DNA from: CAVSUZ01 sp963795415
Lineage (GTDB): Bacteria > Pseudomonadota > Alphaproteobacteria > Acetobacterales > Acetobacteraceae
DNA length: 64,000 bases
Assembly: GCA_963795415.1 (NCBI GenBank)
Contig: CAWCHQ010000001.1
Span: forward strand, 992,001 to 1,056,000
Direction of reading: 5' to 3'
Shown here: positions 45,682 through 55,272 of the stretch, one piece after another
How the letters are laid out: every line of letters begins with the position of its first letter
Numbering within the stretch: position 1 is the first letter of the stretch
Made by a program: the position numbers and the translations under genes
The notes under the pieces: generated by a model
Databases searched by the model: none
The model's input: only the letters and a program-made list of their open reading frames with translations
Told to the model about the DNA's origin: nothing

Positions 45682-46751
45682 GTGACGGTGAAGATCACCC
45701 GGCTGGAGCACAGCCCGCAGGATTTGCGGGCGATTGCGGCGCGGGAAAGCGATGCCCGGCCGGCTCGCCGTCTGCTGGCGATCGTCCTGGTTCTGGAAGA
45801 TCGCCCGCGCGGCGAAGCAGCGCAGAGCTGCGGGATGGATCGGCAGACCCTGCGTGAGTGGGTGATCCGCTACAACGAGCGTGGTGTGGCGGGGCTGTCG
45901 GACCTGTCACATGCGGGGGGACCTTCGGCCAAGCTCACCGACGAGGAGAAAGCCGTGCTGGCACGCTGGGTTCGTGAGGGACCTGACCCCGCCGAGCATG
46001 GCGTTGTGCGCTGGCGGCTATGCGATCTCAGGCAACTCATCCTGGCGCGCTTCTTTGTGCTGCTGGACGAGCGCAGCATCAGCCGCATCCTGAAGCAGCT
46101 GGGCTTCAGCCATATTTCGGTGCGTCCACGGCACCCGCAGGCGGATGCCGCGGCACAGGAGGCGCATAAAAAAACTTCGCCCCGTTGGTCGCGGCCGCGA
46201 TCCCGCCGGCCGCCGCCGATAAGCCGATTGAGTTATGGTGGCAGGACGAGACAAGGATCGGTCAGCAGGGCAGCCTGACCTACGTTTGGGGTGAGCGGGG
46301 CAGCCGGCCCCGGGCTCCGCGCGATCAGCGTTACAGTTGGGCCTATCTGTTCGGCGCAGTCTGCCCGGACCGAGCGACCGGCGCTGCCCTGGTGCTCCCC
46401 TTCGCCAACCTCCAGGCCATGAACCTACATTTGCAGGAGATCAGCACCCAGGTGGCGCCCGGTGCCCATGCCGTGCTGATCCTTGATGGCGGCGGATGGC
46501 ACAGGCCAGGCGGCAGGCTCAAGCGCCCGGGCAACATCAGCCTGCTGTTTCTTCCGCCATACTCCCCCGAGTTGAACCCGGTGGAGAACATCTGGCGGTT
46601 TCCTGCGCCAGAACTCGCTCGCCAACCGGATCTTCGAGACCTACGAGGCTATCATCGACGCCTGCTGTAAGGCATGGAACCAGTGATCGCCGCGCCCGAA
46701 CGCATCCGCCCAATCGCCACCCGCGAGTATGCCAAAACGGTCATCGCGTGA
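45682..46751 (+). pseudogene. IS630-family transposase, several frameshifts
   Basis: A helix-turn-helix N-terminus (CGMDRQTLREWVIRYNERGV, AGLSDLSHAGGPSAKL) is followed by LKQLGFSHISVRPRHPQADA. Frame changes near 46175 lead to ELWWQDETRIGQQGSLTYVW (first Asp), VLILDGGGWHRPGG (second Asp, normally DNAxxH) and FLPPYSPELNPVENIW (Glu). A further shift gives FLRQNSLANRIFETYEAIID, and another the tail APERIRPIATREYAKTVIA. At least three indels, so inactive. Lies just downstream of gspD. Confidence 0.82.
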
Positions 46752-46833
46752 GTCGGCTGGTATTATATCGACCAACTCACCGGATGACCGCTTTTGCATC
46801 ATGGCGGCCTGCAGTTGGGCGGATACGGTCAGG

Positions 46834-46841
46834 CATGACGA
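46834..46841. repeat. 8-bp repeat CATGACGA, partner of 3725-3732
   Basis: CATGACGA is the reverse complement of the TCGTCATG that borders the IS256 end at 3733, and it directly borders the IS256 end at 46842. See the inversion finding. Confidence 0.75.
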
Positions 46842-46899
46842 AGTTGTGTCCGTCAATCTCTGCAAAATGGCGATTGTGTATACGAAGTGATGTTTCCTT
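46842..46899 (-). mobile_element. IS256-family right end (beside IS110 copy 2)
   Basis: Read on the plus strand it begins AGTTGTGTCCG and has CTCTGCAAAATG. It matches the left end at 3733 at 19 of 27 positions, including the exact inner CTGCAAAAT. It fits that end better than the end at 51740, and is bordered by the matching 8-bp duplication. Confidence 0.72.
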
Positions 46900-47210
46900 G
46901 TTCGGCTGAGCGGCGTTTCCTCGTTCTTTAATCGCGGTTTGGATTGCAAGCCTTCTTTCAACAAACCCCCGCTTTTCTGTTCGGCTGATGGGCCGCTTTC
47001 CTGCCCCGGCCTAGTGCATCCGACAGCGCCGTGCGCAGCTTCGGTCAAGACTGGCCGCAGGCCACCGCGAAGCGGCGCGCAGCGGTCTTGACCGAAGCTG
47101 CGCGCGGCGCAACACTCGATCAGGTCGGGATCCATCCTGCCGGGTCATGGTTCTTTCCGCGGTCTGCAACCAGCCGCAACATGGCGTCGGAAGGCTGGCC
47201 CCCCCTATGT

Positions 47211-47258
47211 CCCGGACGCGGTCCCGGACGCGGTCCCGGACGCGGTCCCGGACGCGGT
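47211..47258 (-). repeat. 12-bp tandem repeat, four units
   Basis: Four copies of CCCGGACGCGGT (the reverse complement register of the unit in copy 1), one more than at 6331-6366. Confidence 0.9.
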
Positions 47259-47354
47259 CACCCGAATGGGGCCGCAGCGAAGAAAGCGGGGCTGCCGAGC
47301 CTCGTCCCGGCGGGACATCCTCCCGCCCGTTCGGGCGGAACTCGGGGTTGAAGC

Positions 47355-48392
47355 TCAGGCGGTCGCTGGCGCTCCAGCCCAAACGAACTCGCGGTCGTCG
47401 CGCCAGATGCGATGCATGAGCACCGCAAGCTTACGGGCCACCGCAACCTTGGCACGGCGCGCGCCGATCCGGGCCGCCAACGCCAGCCCCCAACTGCGCA
47501 GTCGGCAGGCCCGTATCTTGCGGGTCAGCATGGCGTTCGCCGCTTGGGACAGATAGGTCCGCAGCAGCCCATCTCCGCACTTCGAGATGTGGCCCGGGTT
47601 GTCGACCTCGCCCGACTGGTATCGCCGCGGGGTGAGCCCGAGATAAGCGCCGACCGCGTTGGATCGTCTGAAACGGTGTGGCGTGTCGATCACCGCCATG
47701 TAAGCGAGAGCGACGATCACTCCGACGCTCGGAATGCTCATCAATCGTCGCGCTACGGGATCGGCTTTGGCACGCATCAACACCTGGTGGTCCAGCAGCG
47801 CAATCTGCTCGCGCAGCGCCTGCCAGGCAGTCAGCAGCGGCTCGACGATGACAGCGAGCGTGGGATTGCCATCCATGAGCTCCCTGACGCGCACCGCGAA
47901 GGGACCATGGCTGCCGCGAGACACAATGTGGCCGAAAGTCTTCAACAACCCGCGTATTGTATTGGACAAGGCTTGCCGCTGCGAGACGAGCTGCGCGCGG
48001 GCTACCAGCAGCATGCGCAACGTCTGCGCATCCATGCCCTTGATCGCCACTTCGCGGAACCATCCGGTGCGTATCACCTGGGCCAAGCCGAACGCATCAT
48101 TGCCGTCGGTCTTGTTGATCTGCAGGCTGAGCGCTGCCTCGGCATGACGGGCATCGATGCAGACGACCGGCAGCCCGCGCTGGCGCAAGGAGCGCGTCAA
48201 CCAATTCGACACCAACCCGGTCTCGAGGCCGATGCGCACGACGTTTGGCGCACGGAGCCGAAGCACGGCGGCGATGCTGTCCGGCTCCGAGCTGGTTTTG
48301 CCGCGCCACACGACCGCGCCGGCTTCGTCGATCACGCAAATGGACGTCATGGCCTGGGAAACATCAAGCCCGACATACTGACGCTGTTCCAT
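47355..48392 (-). CDS. IS110-family transposase, copy 2
   Basis: 345 residues, identical in translation to the product of 5197-6234, including the DEDD motifs (YVGLDVSQAM, KTDGNDAFGLAQ) and the C-terminal catalytic-serine domain (YQSGEVDNPG). Start ATG at 48392 with GGAGG upstream. Intact. Two identical active-looking copies in opposite orientation provide substrate for homologous inversion as well as for transposition. Confidence 0.9.
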   Translation of the reverse strand: MEQRQYVGLDVSQAMTSICVIDEAGAVVWRGKTSSEPDSIAAVLRLRAPNVVRIGLETGLVSNWLTRSLRQRGLPVVCIDARHAEAALSLQINKTDGNDAFGLAQVIRTGWFREVAIKGMDAQTLRMLLVARAQLVSQRQALSNTIRGLLKTFGHIVSRGSHGPFAVRVRELMDGNPTLAVIVEPLLTAWQALREQIALLDHQVLMRAKADPVARRLMSIPSVGVIVALAYMAVIDTPHRFRRSNAVGAYLGLTPRRYQSGEVDNPGHISKCGDGLLRTYLSQAANAMLTRKIRACRLRSWGLALAARIGARRAKVAVARKLAVLMHRIWRDDREFVWAGAPATA

Positions 48393-48509
48393 GGGGTCCT
48401 CCGGTCTGGCGTTTCGCCTCGCGGAAGCTACCAACGATCAGGCCAGCTCGCCGCCGCGATTACGCCATGTCCCGACCGCAGATGTTGGGAGGCATCGGGC
48501 GCAGCCGCG

Positions 48510-48557
48510 GTCAAGGACGCATGCGCGCCGCCCTCGGCGGTCGTCTACGGCGATCCT
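48510..48557. repeat. REP-like palindrome interrupted by the group II intron
   Basis: GTCAAGGA (48510-48517) is the outer arm. The partner arm TCCTTGAC is split: TCCT at 48554-48557 precedes the intron and TGAC at 50395-50398 follows it. Excising the intron restores a palindrome equivalent to 5030-5080, followed by the same GGCGGCGAGCACG sequence found (reverse complement) before the palindrome in IS256 copy 1. Confidence 0.75.
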
Positions 48558-48994
48558 GTGTGCTGGGCATGCCCAGTGTCTTGTGGGGGTGGAAGCCCCC
48601 TGTGCAACCTGATGGAGGTGAAGCACGAGTGAAGCGCAAGGGCGGAACCCGCGAGGGACCGTCTGAAGGAAGCGTGGCGCGAAATCGCGGTTCGACGAAC
48701 AGGAACCGGATACGAGGCAAGCCTGGCCGGACGAGCGGGCAGGAAGTCGGAAAATCCATATCCATCAAGGGCCAGGCGGGTAAATCCGGCGGACGCGCGA
48801 GGAAAGACGCCGAGCTTACCCCAGGAGATCTGCACCGTGTCCGCCCGGGCAGCCAGACGGACTGAGGGAGCCGCAAGGCTCCCTGATCACGATGCAGAAG
48901 TCAGCAGAGGGCGTAGTAGGCCAGACGACCGGCCGAAGGCCCCAACGGTCCCCGAGAAGGGGTTGAAGGAGAGGGCGAGTAGCCCGGGAGCCTC

Positions 48995-50313
48995 ATGACC
49001 ACATCGCGGCCGCCGATCCAGTTGATGCTGGACCTGCCCGAACCGGGGCGGGGTGAAGCCCCGCATCTGATGGGGCGGGAGGCCGAAGCGGTCGTGGCGA
49101 CGCCCGGTCCCGAAAGCCCGGCGAGCACCGGATCGCTGATGGACGCGATCTGCGATCCGGACAACGTGCAAGCGGCGTTGCGTGCTGTGGTACGCAACAA
49201 AGGGATGGCCGGCATTGATCGGATGACGTGCGGCAATTGCCGGACGCGATGAAGGCACGCTGGCCGGAGATTGAACGCCAGTTGCTTCAGGGACGCTATC
49301 GGCCAAACCCGGTGCTTCGGGTGAGACCCCCGAAACCGCTTGGCGGCACGCGCGACCTGGGCATTCCTACCGTAATGGATCGCGTGATCCAGCAGGCGGT
49401 GCTGCAACGGCTCCAACCGTTGTGGGACCCAATGTTCAGCGAGCACAGCTTCGGCTTCCGGCCGGGCCGCTCGGCGCATCAGGCGGTGGCTCGGGCGCAG
49501 GCCCATGTCGCCGAAGGATGCCGGTTCGTGGTCGATATCGACCTGTCGAAGTTCTTCGACCGGGTCAACCACGATCGGCTGATGGCTCGTTTGGCGGAAC
49601 GGGTGGAGGACCGGCGCGTGTTGCGTCTGATCCGGTCGTTCCTGACGGCCGGTGTGATGGACGAAGGCGTGTTCGCGGCCAGCGAGGAGGGAACCCCGCA
49701 AGGCGGTCCCTTGTCGCCCCTGCTGTCGAATATCGTGCTGGACGAATTGGATCGCGAACTGGACGCCGGGGCCACCGGTTCGTGCGTTATGCGGATGATT
49801 GCAACATCTACGTGCGCAGTGAAAAGGCGGGCCAGCGGGTGATGGTGAGCCTGACTTCCTTGGCTTCACCGTCACGGAGGAACCTGAACCGCGGCGCCGG
49901 ATCGCCGACAAGGCGGTGCGCCGGTTCAAGGAACGGGCGCGCGAACTGACTCGGCGGCACGGACGGGCACTGCCGCGGATGATCGCAGAGCTCAACCCGT
50001 ATCTGCGGGGTTGGGCCGGATACTTCGGCTTCACGCAGTGGCGCGAACTGGCGTCCCTCGACGGGTGGATCCGACGGAGACTGCGTTGCGCCGTCTGGGT
50101 TCAGTGGAAGACGCGGGGGCCGGCGTTACCAGGAACTGCGCCGCCTGGGTGTTTCAGAGGCCACGGTGGCCCCGGCCATCTTCAGCCCGAAAGGCCCCTG
50201 GCGGATGAGTTCGGCGAGCGCCATGCACCGGGCCTTCACCGCACCGGGCCTTCACCATTCGCCGCGTCCAGCGTCTTGGTCTCGTCGCCATGCAGACGCT
50301 GATGTTCGCCTGA
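48995..50313 (+). pseudogene. Group II intron reverse transcriptase/maturase, frameshifted
   Basis: The N-terminus contains SLMDAICDPDNVQAALRAVV and NKGMAGIDRMTC. After a shift near 49235 come RYRPNPVLRVRPPKPLGGTR, LGIPTVMDRVIQQAVLQRLQ, EHSFGFRPGRSAHQAVARAQ and DIDLSKFFDRVNHDRL. A second shift near 49775 precedes the catalytic HRFVRYADDCNIYVRSEKAG (YADD). A third gives the maturase X/GIIM part RRFKERARELTRRHG, AELNPYLRGWAGYFGFTQWR and WIRRRLRCAVWVQWK. No endonuclease domain is seen. At least three indels. Confidence 0.85.
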
Positions 50314-50319
50314 TCCGCC

Positions 50320-50355
50320 GAACCGCCGTGGTACGGACCGGCATGCCCGGTGGTG
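50320..50355 (+). ncRNA. Group II intron domain V (catalytic hairpin)
   Basis: GAACCGCCGTGGTACGGACC followed by GGCATGCCCGGTGGTG forms the compact hairpin expected of domain V just after the maturase stop. Domain VI and the 3' splice site follow within 40 nt. Confidence 0.75.
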
Positions 50356-50442
50356 TGGGAGGGGTGGCACTGCGAGGTGCCCCCCTATCCCGATTGACGG
50401 CGGCGAGCACGAGGCCAGGCTGGAGCGTCGGGATAGCTGGTC

Positions 50443-51643
50443 TCATGCGGCCGGCCTGAGCACTTCCTTTTTGTGCTCCTTCAGGTGCTCCATGTTGAGA
50501 TAGCGGATCGCTGCCAGCCAATTCTCGTGGGTCTCTACCGCGAGCGCACGCACCAGCCTGAGACAGCTTTCGGCATTGGGAAAGATCCGCACCACGTGGG
50601 TGCGCCGCTTGATCTCTGGTTCAGCCGCTCGAGCATGTTGGTGGACTTCATGTGCTTGTGATGAGCAAGCGGCAGCCGGTAATAGGTCAGCGTCTGTTCG
50701 ATGTTCTCCTCGACCCAGCTGCAGAGTTTGGCGTACTTGCGTTGCCACTTGGCGAGCCACTGAGCGATATCGCGGCGCAGCTCGGAGAGGTCCCGCCGAT
50801 CGTAGATCCAGCGCAGTTCCTGCACGCAGTCGTCCAGATGCTTGCGCGGCATGTGGTCGAGCGCATTCCTCAGGAAATGGACATAGCAGCGTTGCCACAG
50901 CGCTTCCGGCAGTACTTCGCGGATCGCCGCTTTCAGCCCGGGATGGTCGTCGGAGACCACGAACTCGACCCCGTATGGGCCGCGGTTCTTCAGGCCGAGG
51001 AGAAAATCCCGCCAGCTCGACCGGCTCTCGCGGTTAGCTAGCAAGCTCAATGGCAAGCACCTGGCGGCGGGCCCTCCAGATCAACGGCCACCGCAATCAG
51101 GACGGCTTGGCTGATGATAACCCCGGCCTCGCGCACCCGCTCGTAACGGGCGTCCAGAATCAAATAGGGATAGGCCTCTTCAAGCCGCCCCTCGCAGAAT
51201 GCCTTCAGGCTCGCATCCAGCGTCTTGTTGATTTGGCTGACCGCCGAGGCCGAGAACTCGTGTCCGCACAGCTCCTCGGTGATCGCCTTGACCTTGCGCG
51301 TGGAAACACCCTGCACGTACATCTCCGAAAGCGCTCCTACCAACGCCTTCTCCGAGCGCCGGTAGCGCTCGAAAAGGGCAGTGGAAAAGCGGCCGGCACG
51401 ATCCTGCGGAACCCGAAGCTCCAGCGTGCCCACCCGCGTCACAAGCGCGCGCCGATAATAGCCGCTGCGGTAGGAAAGACGCTCCGCCGTCCGCTCCCCC
51501 TTCGCCGCTCCGATCGCCTCGCTCATCTCCGCTTCCAGCACCGCCTCGACAACCGACTGAACCATCGCGCGAAGATAGTCCTCCTCCCGCTCCATGAGAG
51601 CCTTCAAATCAACCACGCCAGCCCTAGCTTCCCTCTTGGTCAT
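50443..51643 (-). pseudogene. IS256-family transposase, copy 2, frameshifted
   Basis: The N-terminal part ERLSYRSGYYRRALVTRVGT is followed by YVQGVSTRKVKAITEELCGH and YPYLILDARYERVREAGVII. Near 51050 a shift breaks VDLEGRRQVLAIELANRESR. The next part has VVSDDHPGLKAAIREVLPEA and LAHHKHMKSTNMLERLNQ. A missing G near 50625 breaks the tail IKRRTHVVRIFPNAESCLRL, and the last frame ends with KEHKKEVLRPAA. Diverged from copy 1 (about three-quarters identical by eye), so not a recent duplicate. Confidence 0.85.
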
Positions 51644-51740
51644 GGTGTGCTCCCGTCCCACGGGGTTGGTGATTTCAGACATCACCCGCATACCATGACC
51701 GCTCTCACGGCCGAATTTGCTGAACCTTCAGGACACTACC

Positions 51741-52340
51741 AGGTTCGAATATGTGCGGGTATTTCAGCGGCTTGTCGTTCCCCTTCTGTAACGGAAACAA
51801 CCACCACCCGCACTCTCTCCCCCAGGTCGAAAAGTGCCGGGGCAAACCAGATTGCCCACATTCTCGATCAGCAGGATGGAATCTCGCGGTGGCTTCCGGC
51901 GCTCGATCCCATGCGTCACCATATGCGCATCCAGATGACAGCCCGTCCCCGCGTTGATCTGCACCGCTGCGGCGCCCGCCGCCCGGATCCGATCCGCATC
52001 GGCAGAGGTCGCCTGATCACCTTCCAGCACTGATTGGAACGGAGCCGCCCCATTTCTCGTATCGTGCGCTCCAGGTTGGTGGTCTTTCCCGCCCCTGGCG
52101 AACTCATCATGTTCACCGCGAGAACACCGCGCCCCTCGAACCAGCCGCGATTCCGTTCTGCCAACAACTGATTCTTCGGCAGCATGCCCTGTTCTAATGA
52201 TACGGTCCTGCAGTGCGCCTCGGATCACCATGGTGATGGTGATGGTGATCATGATGGCCATGCGCGTGTGCCTGATCGCCCCGTGCCGCCACACCTCCGA
52301 TCGTGATTTCGTCCGAACCGCGGCCGCAGTTAGTGCACAT
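51741..52340 (-). pseudogene. hypB: HypB hydrogenase/nickel GTPase, truncated by IS256
   Basis: Starts MCTNCGRGSDEITIGG and has the nickel-storing His stretch HAHGHHDHHHHHHG. After a frame change come MLPKNQLLAERNRGWFEGRG and the P-loop NMMSSPGAGKT. Further indels precede LLIENVGNLVCP and, in another frame, ALFDLGERVRVVVVSVTEG followed by DKPLKYPHIFEP, where the IS256 end begins. HypB loads nickel into NiFe hydrogenase. At least three indels plus loss of the C-terminus make it dead. Its ATG overlaps the hypA stop (TGATG). Confidence 0.82.
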
Positions 52341-52667
52341 CACGCGATCTCCATTTCCTTCATTCGCAGCTCCGTGCCCCCAACGATGCGCAGGGGGGCC
52401 GCCGCACGCACAGACGCCGTAAGGGCTTGATAGGGCGATGCCACGGCCACACTCGTCGCAGGTAGCACGTCCTGGTATTTCGAGGATCTCCAGTTCCGCA
52501 TCCTCCAGCACTGTTCTCTGGACGCAGACATCGAAACAAAACCGCAGCGCGTCCGGCAAGGCCGCCGCAAGTTGGCCAACTTCCACCGTCACGCGCAATA
52601 CGCGCCCCTCGCCCGCCCGCTCCGCGCAGGCATCGGCGATCGAGCAGGCGAGGCTGAGTTCGTGCAT
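52340..52667 (-). CDS. hypA: HypA nickel chaperone, frameshift near the C-terminus
   Basis: MHELSLACSIADACAERAGE is the HypA N-terminus (nickel-binding MHE). The zinc site is ATCDECGRGIALSSPYGVCA. Near 52395 the frame shifts; the other frame ends APLRIVGGTELRMKEMEIA, the usual HypA tail, and stops in overlap with the hypB start. About 108 residues when corrected. It follows hypE directly (TGAATG). Part of a decaying hyp operon. Confidence 0.85.
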
Positions 52668-53366
52668 TCAGCAGATCCGAGGCAACTGCTGTCCGGCGAG
52701 CGTATCGACGATACGCTTCCATGGCGACCATGCCGGCGGGTTCCCGCATCACTTCCCCAATGATAGCGGCGTCGGCGCCGGCGGGGTCGGCCCGCATCGC
52801 CTCCAGCACCCTATACACCTCCCGGGGTGGCACGACGACGATCAGCTCACCCTCGTTCGCAAGCTAGAGCGGATCCAACAACGATCTCGCAGGCGCCCCG
52901 CAGGGTTCCCGCATTGGCAGATCGCGTTCGCGAACACGGATACAAACACCCGAAGCGCCAGCAAATTCGTTCAGCACCGTGGCAATACCGCCTCTTGTGG
53001 CGTCGCGCAGGCAATGTATTGCCGGGCAGGCCCGCAGCATGACGGCGACAAGCTGGTTCAGCGGCTGACAATCACTGGCGGCTTCGGCTTCGAGCGCAAG
53101 CTGGTTCCGGGCGACCAGAATAGCAACGCCATGCTCGCCGAGTGTGCCGCTGACGAGCACCGGGTCGCCCGGGCGGGCGCAGCCGGCGGACAACGCGATT
53201 CCCTGCGGAATAACTCCGATGCCGGCAGTATTGATGAACAGCTTGTCGGCCGCCCCGCGCTCCACAACCTTCGTATCACACGTTACGATGGCAATACCAG
53301 CGCGGTTCGCCATGTCGCGCATACTCGCCGCGACCCGCCGCCACGTTTCAACTTGCAGCCCCCTCC
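52668..53366 (-). pseudogene. hypE: HypE hydrogenase maturation protein, N-terminally truncated
   Basis: Begins mid-protein at LQVETWRRVAASMRDMANRA and continues GIAIVTCDTKVVERGAADKL, FINTAGIGVIPQGIALSA and CLRDATRGGIATVLNEFAG. Indels follow (ERDLPMREP, RGACEIV, PPREVYRVLEAMRADPAGAD, EVMREPAGMVAMEAYRR). The extreme C-terminus LAGQQLPRIC carries the PRIC motif whose Cys is carbamoylated for cyanide synthesis. The N-terminal third is missing, cut at the junction with an ABC transporter fragment on the other strand. Confidence 0.82.
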
Positions 53367-53372
53367 TTAAGC

Positions 53373-53738
53373 GCTGCCCCTGAACTTTCGGACGGCATGC
53401 GCCAGCGTGTCTCGATCGCTCGCGCGTTACTTGGCGGTCCGAAGCTGCTGCTGATGAACGAGCCGTTCGGGGTGCTGGACGAGATCACGCGGGATCGCCT
53501 GAAGGAAGAACTGCTGCGTATCTGGCGGGAAACGGAAACGACGATCCTATTCGTTACGCACAGCATCTACGAAGCGGCATTTCTTGGTCAGCGGGTCCTG
53601 ATGCTCGCCGCAAACCCGGGCCGCGTTCGGGAAGTAGTGCCGATCGATTTACCAGAACCGCGCTTGCTCACCATGCGGGAAACGCCCTGCTTTACCGCGC
53701 AAGCGGCGCATCTGCGTGCGGTGCTGGAGAGCTGTTGA
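53373..53738 (+). pseudogene. ABC transporter ATPase, C-terminal half (nitrate/sulfonate/taurine type)
   Basis: Starts inside the gene at APELSDGMRQRVSIARALLG (signature motif) and continues LLLMNEPFGVLDEITRDRLK, with Asn in place of the usual Walker B Asp, and TTILFVTHSIYEAAFLGQRV (H-loop). The N-terminal half with Walker A is missing. The stop overlaps the ATG of a permease fragment. Family resemblance is to SsuB/TauB-type importers. Confidence 0.8.
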
Positions 53739-53945
53739 TGGGAGTCGATGTGCCGATGCAGGGCGCATCCGGAATCGCCACCGGTCAACTGGGCGGTGCG
53801 GCGGATCGGGAGTGGCAGGCGGAGCGCAAGCGAGCTGCTTGGCGTCGGCTTCTGCTGCCATTGGCCGGCAGGGCGACTTTGCTGTTCATTTGGTGGGTAC
53901 TGGTCGCGGTGTTTCACGTGCGCCCGTTCATCGTGCCATTGTCGC
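53738..53945 (+). pseudogene. ABC transporter permease, N-terminal fragment
   Basis: MGVDVPMQGASGIATGQLGG, then a basic stretch and the first membrane segment RATLLFIWWVLVAVFHVRPF with IVP, after which the sequence passes into a LysR-type remnant. Only the start of the gene survives. Coupled to the ATPase fragment by a TGATG overlap. Confidence 0.65.
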
Positions 53946-53949
53946 ATCT

Positions 53950-54110
53950 TCGGCAGTCAACCGGCAGATATTGAAGCTGGAGGCGGATCTCGGGGTTCGG
54001 CTATTTAACCACATGCTGACGGCATGCGGTTAACGCCCCCGTCGAGATTCTGCTCCGGCACGTGCGAGATACGTTGCGCAATTATGACCGGCTGCTTGCC
54101 GAAATTGACG
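53950..54110 (+). pseudogene. LysR-type regulator fragment
   Basis: SSAVNRQILKLEADLGVRLF is the recognition-helix region of a LysR winged helix. After a frame change, EILLRHVRDTLRNYDRLLAE and IDELRG follow, the linker helix. No effector domain is present. Fused directly to the permease fragment. Confidence 0.65.
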
Positions 54111-54549
54111 AGCTGCGAGGGCAATTGGCGGACCTGGTGCTGGTGCGGTGGAAGACTGCGAGCACCTTGGCTCTGGAGCTGAATGAGGCGGCGATGGTTC
54201 AGCACGCCGCGCCAGAGGCGGTGTAATCCGTGATGGTGGATGGTCGATGGGTCCTGCTCGATGGAGCTATCCTGGCCTTCAACGAGACGGCCGCTATTGC
54301 TGATGCAGAATCGGCTATAGCGGAGCTGCACAGCCGCACGGCCGCACTTGTATCAGTGATTGCGGCTGTAGTACCGAAGGTAGCGGCTGCTCTGCCGCGG
54401 TTCCGGAAGGTGAAGTGAGAGCGGCAGAAGGAGATGGATGAAAGTATAGCGGTAGGGTAAGAAATGCCGCGCTTCCGGCTTACGATCCGATCTTCCCGCT
54501 GCAGGACTGAACCGATCTGTTGAAGCCGTCGAGCGACCCGAAACCATTG
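54111..54549. other. No supported gene
   Basis: Short frames such as 54230-54418 have no recognisable domain. The stretch looks like degraded sequence between the LysR remnant and the methyltransferase remnant. Confidence 0.4.
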
Positions 54550-55272
54550 TGCGCAGTTGACCATGTAGTAGGCAGGACCGTCACTGGTGGCGAGATCGAC
54601 CCGCTCGATAGCCGCCGGCAGTGCTTCCCCGGACGGCAACTTGCCATCAGTTTCGACTGTGAAGGAGATTACGGCGGGCATCCCGCACGCCTGCACCGCG
54701 TGCACGAAACCAATTGCCTCGTCGGCATAGGTTATGGTGAGGGCACTCACCATGTCCGCCTCGGTATCGCGAAAGGTCTCGATCTGCGCGCGATGATGAT
54801 GCTCCGCCTCGGCCGCGCCCATTTGCGCATCAGCCCGGTAGGCGTCCCCACGCGGCCGAGCAGTCCGTTGACGACGACCGGCGCTCGCTCAGTGGCGAAA
54901 GCGTCGCGCAGTCCTGCAACCCAGACGACCGCCTGGCGGTTAGTGTCCGCGAGCGCCGCGGCGGAATAGCCCAGCTTCGCACCCCAATCGGCCTTGGCGC
55001 GCCAGGTCGGCGTGTCAAGGATGAAGCCGACACCGCGTTCGACGGCGGTCCGTAAGTAGGTTTGAAGTAGCGTTCGAACCTGTCCGGCCTGGTTGGTCTG
55101 CAACGAGCGGGAACGCCGCGAAGCAGGGCAGATCGATCCCCTCGATAAAAACCAGGCAAGTTTCCAGGCCGCCATCGGCCAGGAACATCGAGCCGTTCAG
55201 CTGAGGCAGCACCTGCCGATAGCGGGGTATGCCAACATTCTTTCCATGCTTGCGCGTGTGTTGTTCGGACAT
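54550..55272 (-). pseudogene. Homocysteine S-methyltransferase family protein, broken
   Basis: The N-terminus includes LNGSMFLADGGLETCLVFIE and GIDLPCFAAFPL. A shift near 55100 leads to YLRTAVERGVGFILDTPTWR, ANADWG-like KADWGAKLGYSA and RAPVVVNGLLGR. A further shift near 54830 gives TITYADEAIGFVHAVQACGM, PAVISFTVETDGKLPSG and YYMVNCA, where the gene ends before the second zinc-binding CC motif. Such enzymes methylate homocysteine from S-methylmethionine or betaine. Two indels and a missing C-terminus make it inactive. Confidence 0.8.

Larger units (their letters stand above)
46900..48474 (-). mobile_element. IS110-family element, copy 2 (1575 bp)
   Basis: Inverted copy of the element at 5115-6677, nearly identical. 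It differs by one extra 12-bp tandem unit and a few substitutions in the non-coding tail. Its left end lies 30 bp from the CGCGG next to the palindrome arm at 48510, the same placement as copy 1 (29 bp). It sits inside the 3' region of the second IS256-family element. Confidence 0.88.
48558..50394 (+). mobile_element. Group II intron (about 1.84 kb)
   Basis: The 5' end GTGTGCTGGG fits the group II GUGYG consensus, and the 3' end CCTATCCCGAT fits the usual AY end. A structured non-coding 5' RNA (48558-48994) precedes a reverse transcriptase/maturase frame, and domains V and VI lie at 50320-50394. Boundaries are fixed by the reconstituted palindrome arm (TCCT/TGAC). The encoded protein is frameshifted, so self-mobility is probably lost, though splicing in trans is possible. 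Confidence 0.82.
48475..51740 (-). mobile_element. IS256-family element 2, left part, split by a group II intron
   Basis: The outer end at 51740 reads, outward to inward, GGTAGTGTCCTGAAGG, matching the end at 3733. It contains a broken Mutator-type transposase (50443-51643) and the 3' palindrome, into which a group II intron is inserted (48558-50394). IS110 copy 2 follows at 48474. The outer end abuts hypB, which it truncated. Confidence 0.8.

Noticed and set aside
52197..52430. Frame with alternating Met/Val (MVMVMV) opposite hypB
   Set aside because: It is the complement of the His-rich nickel-binding stretch of hypB, not a gene.
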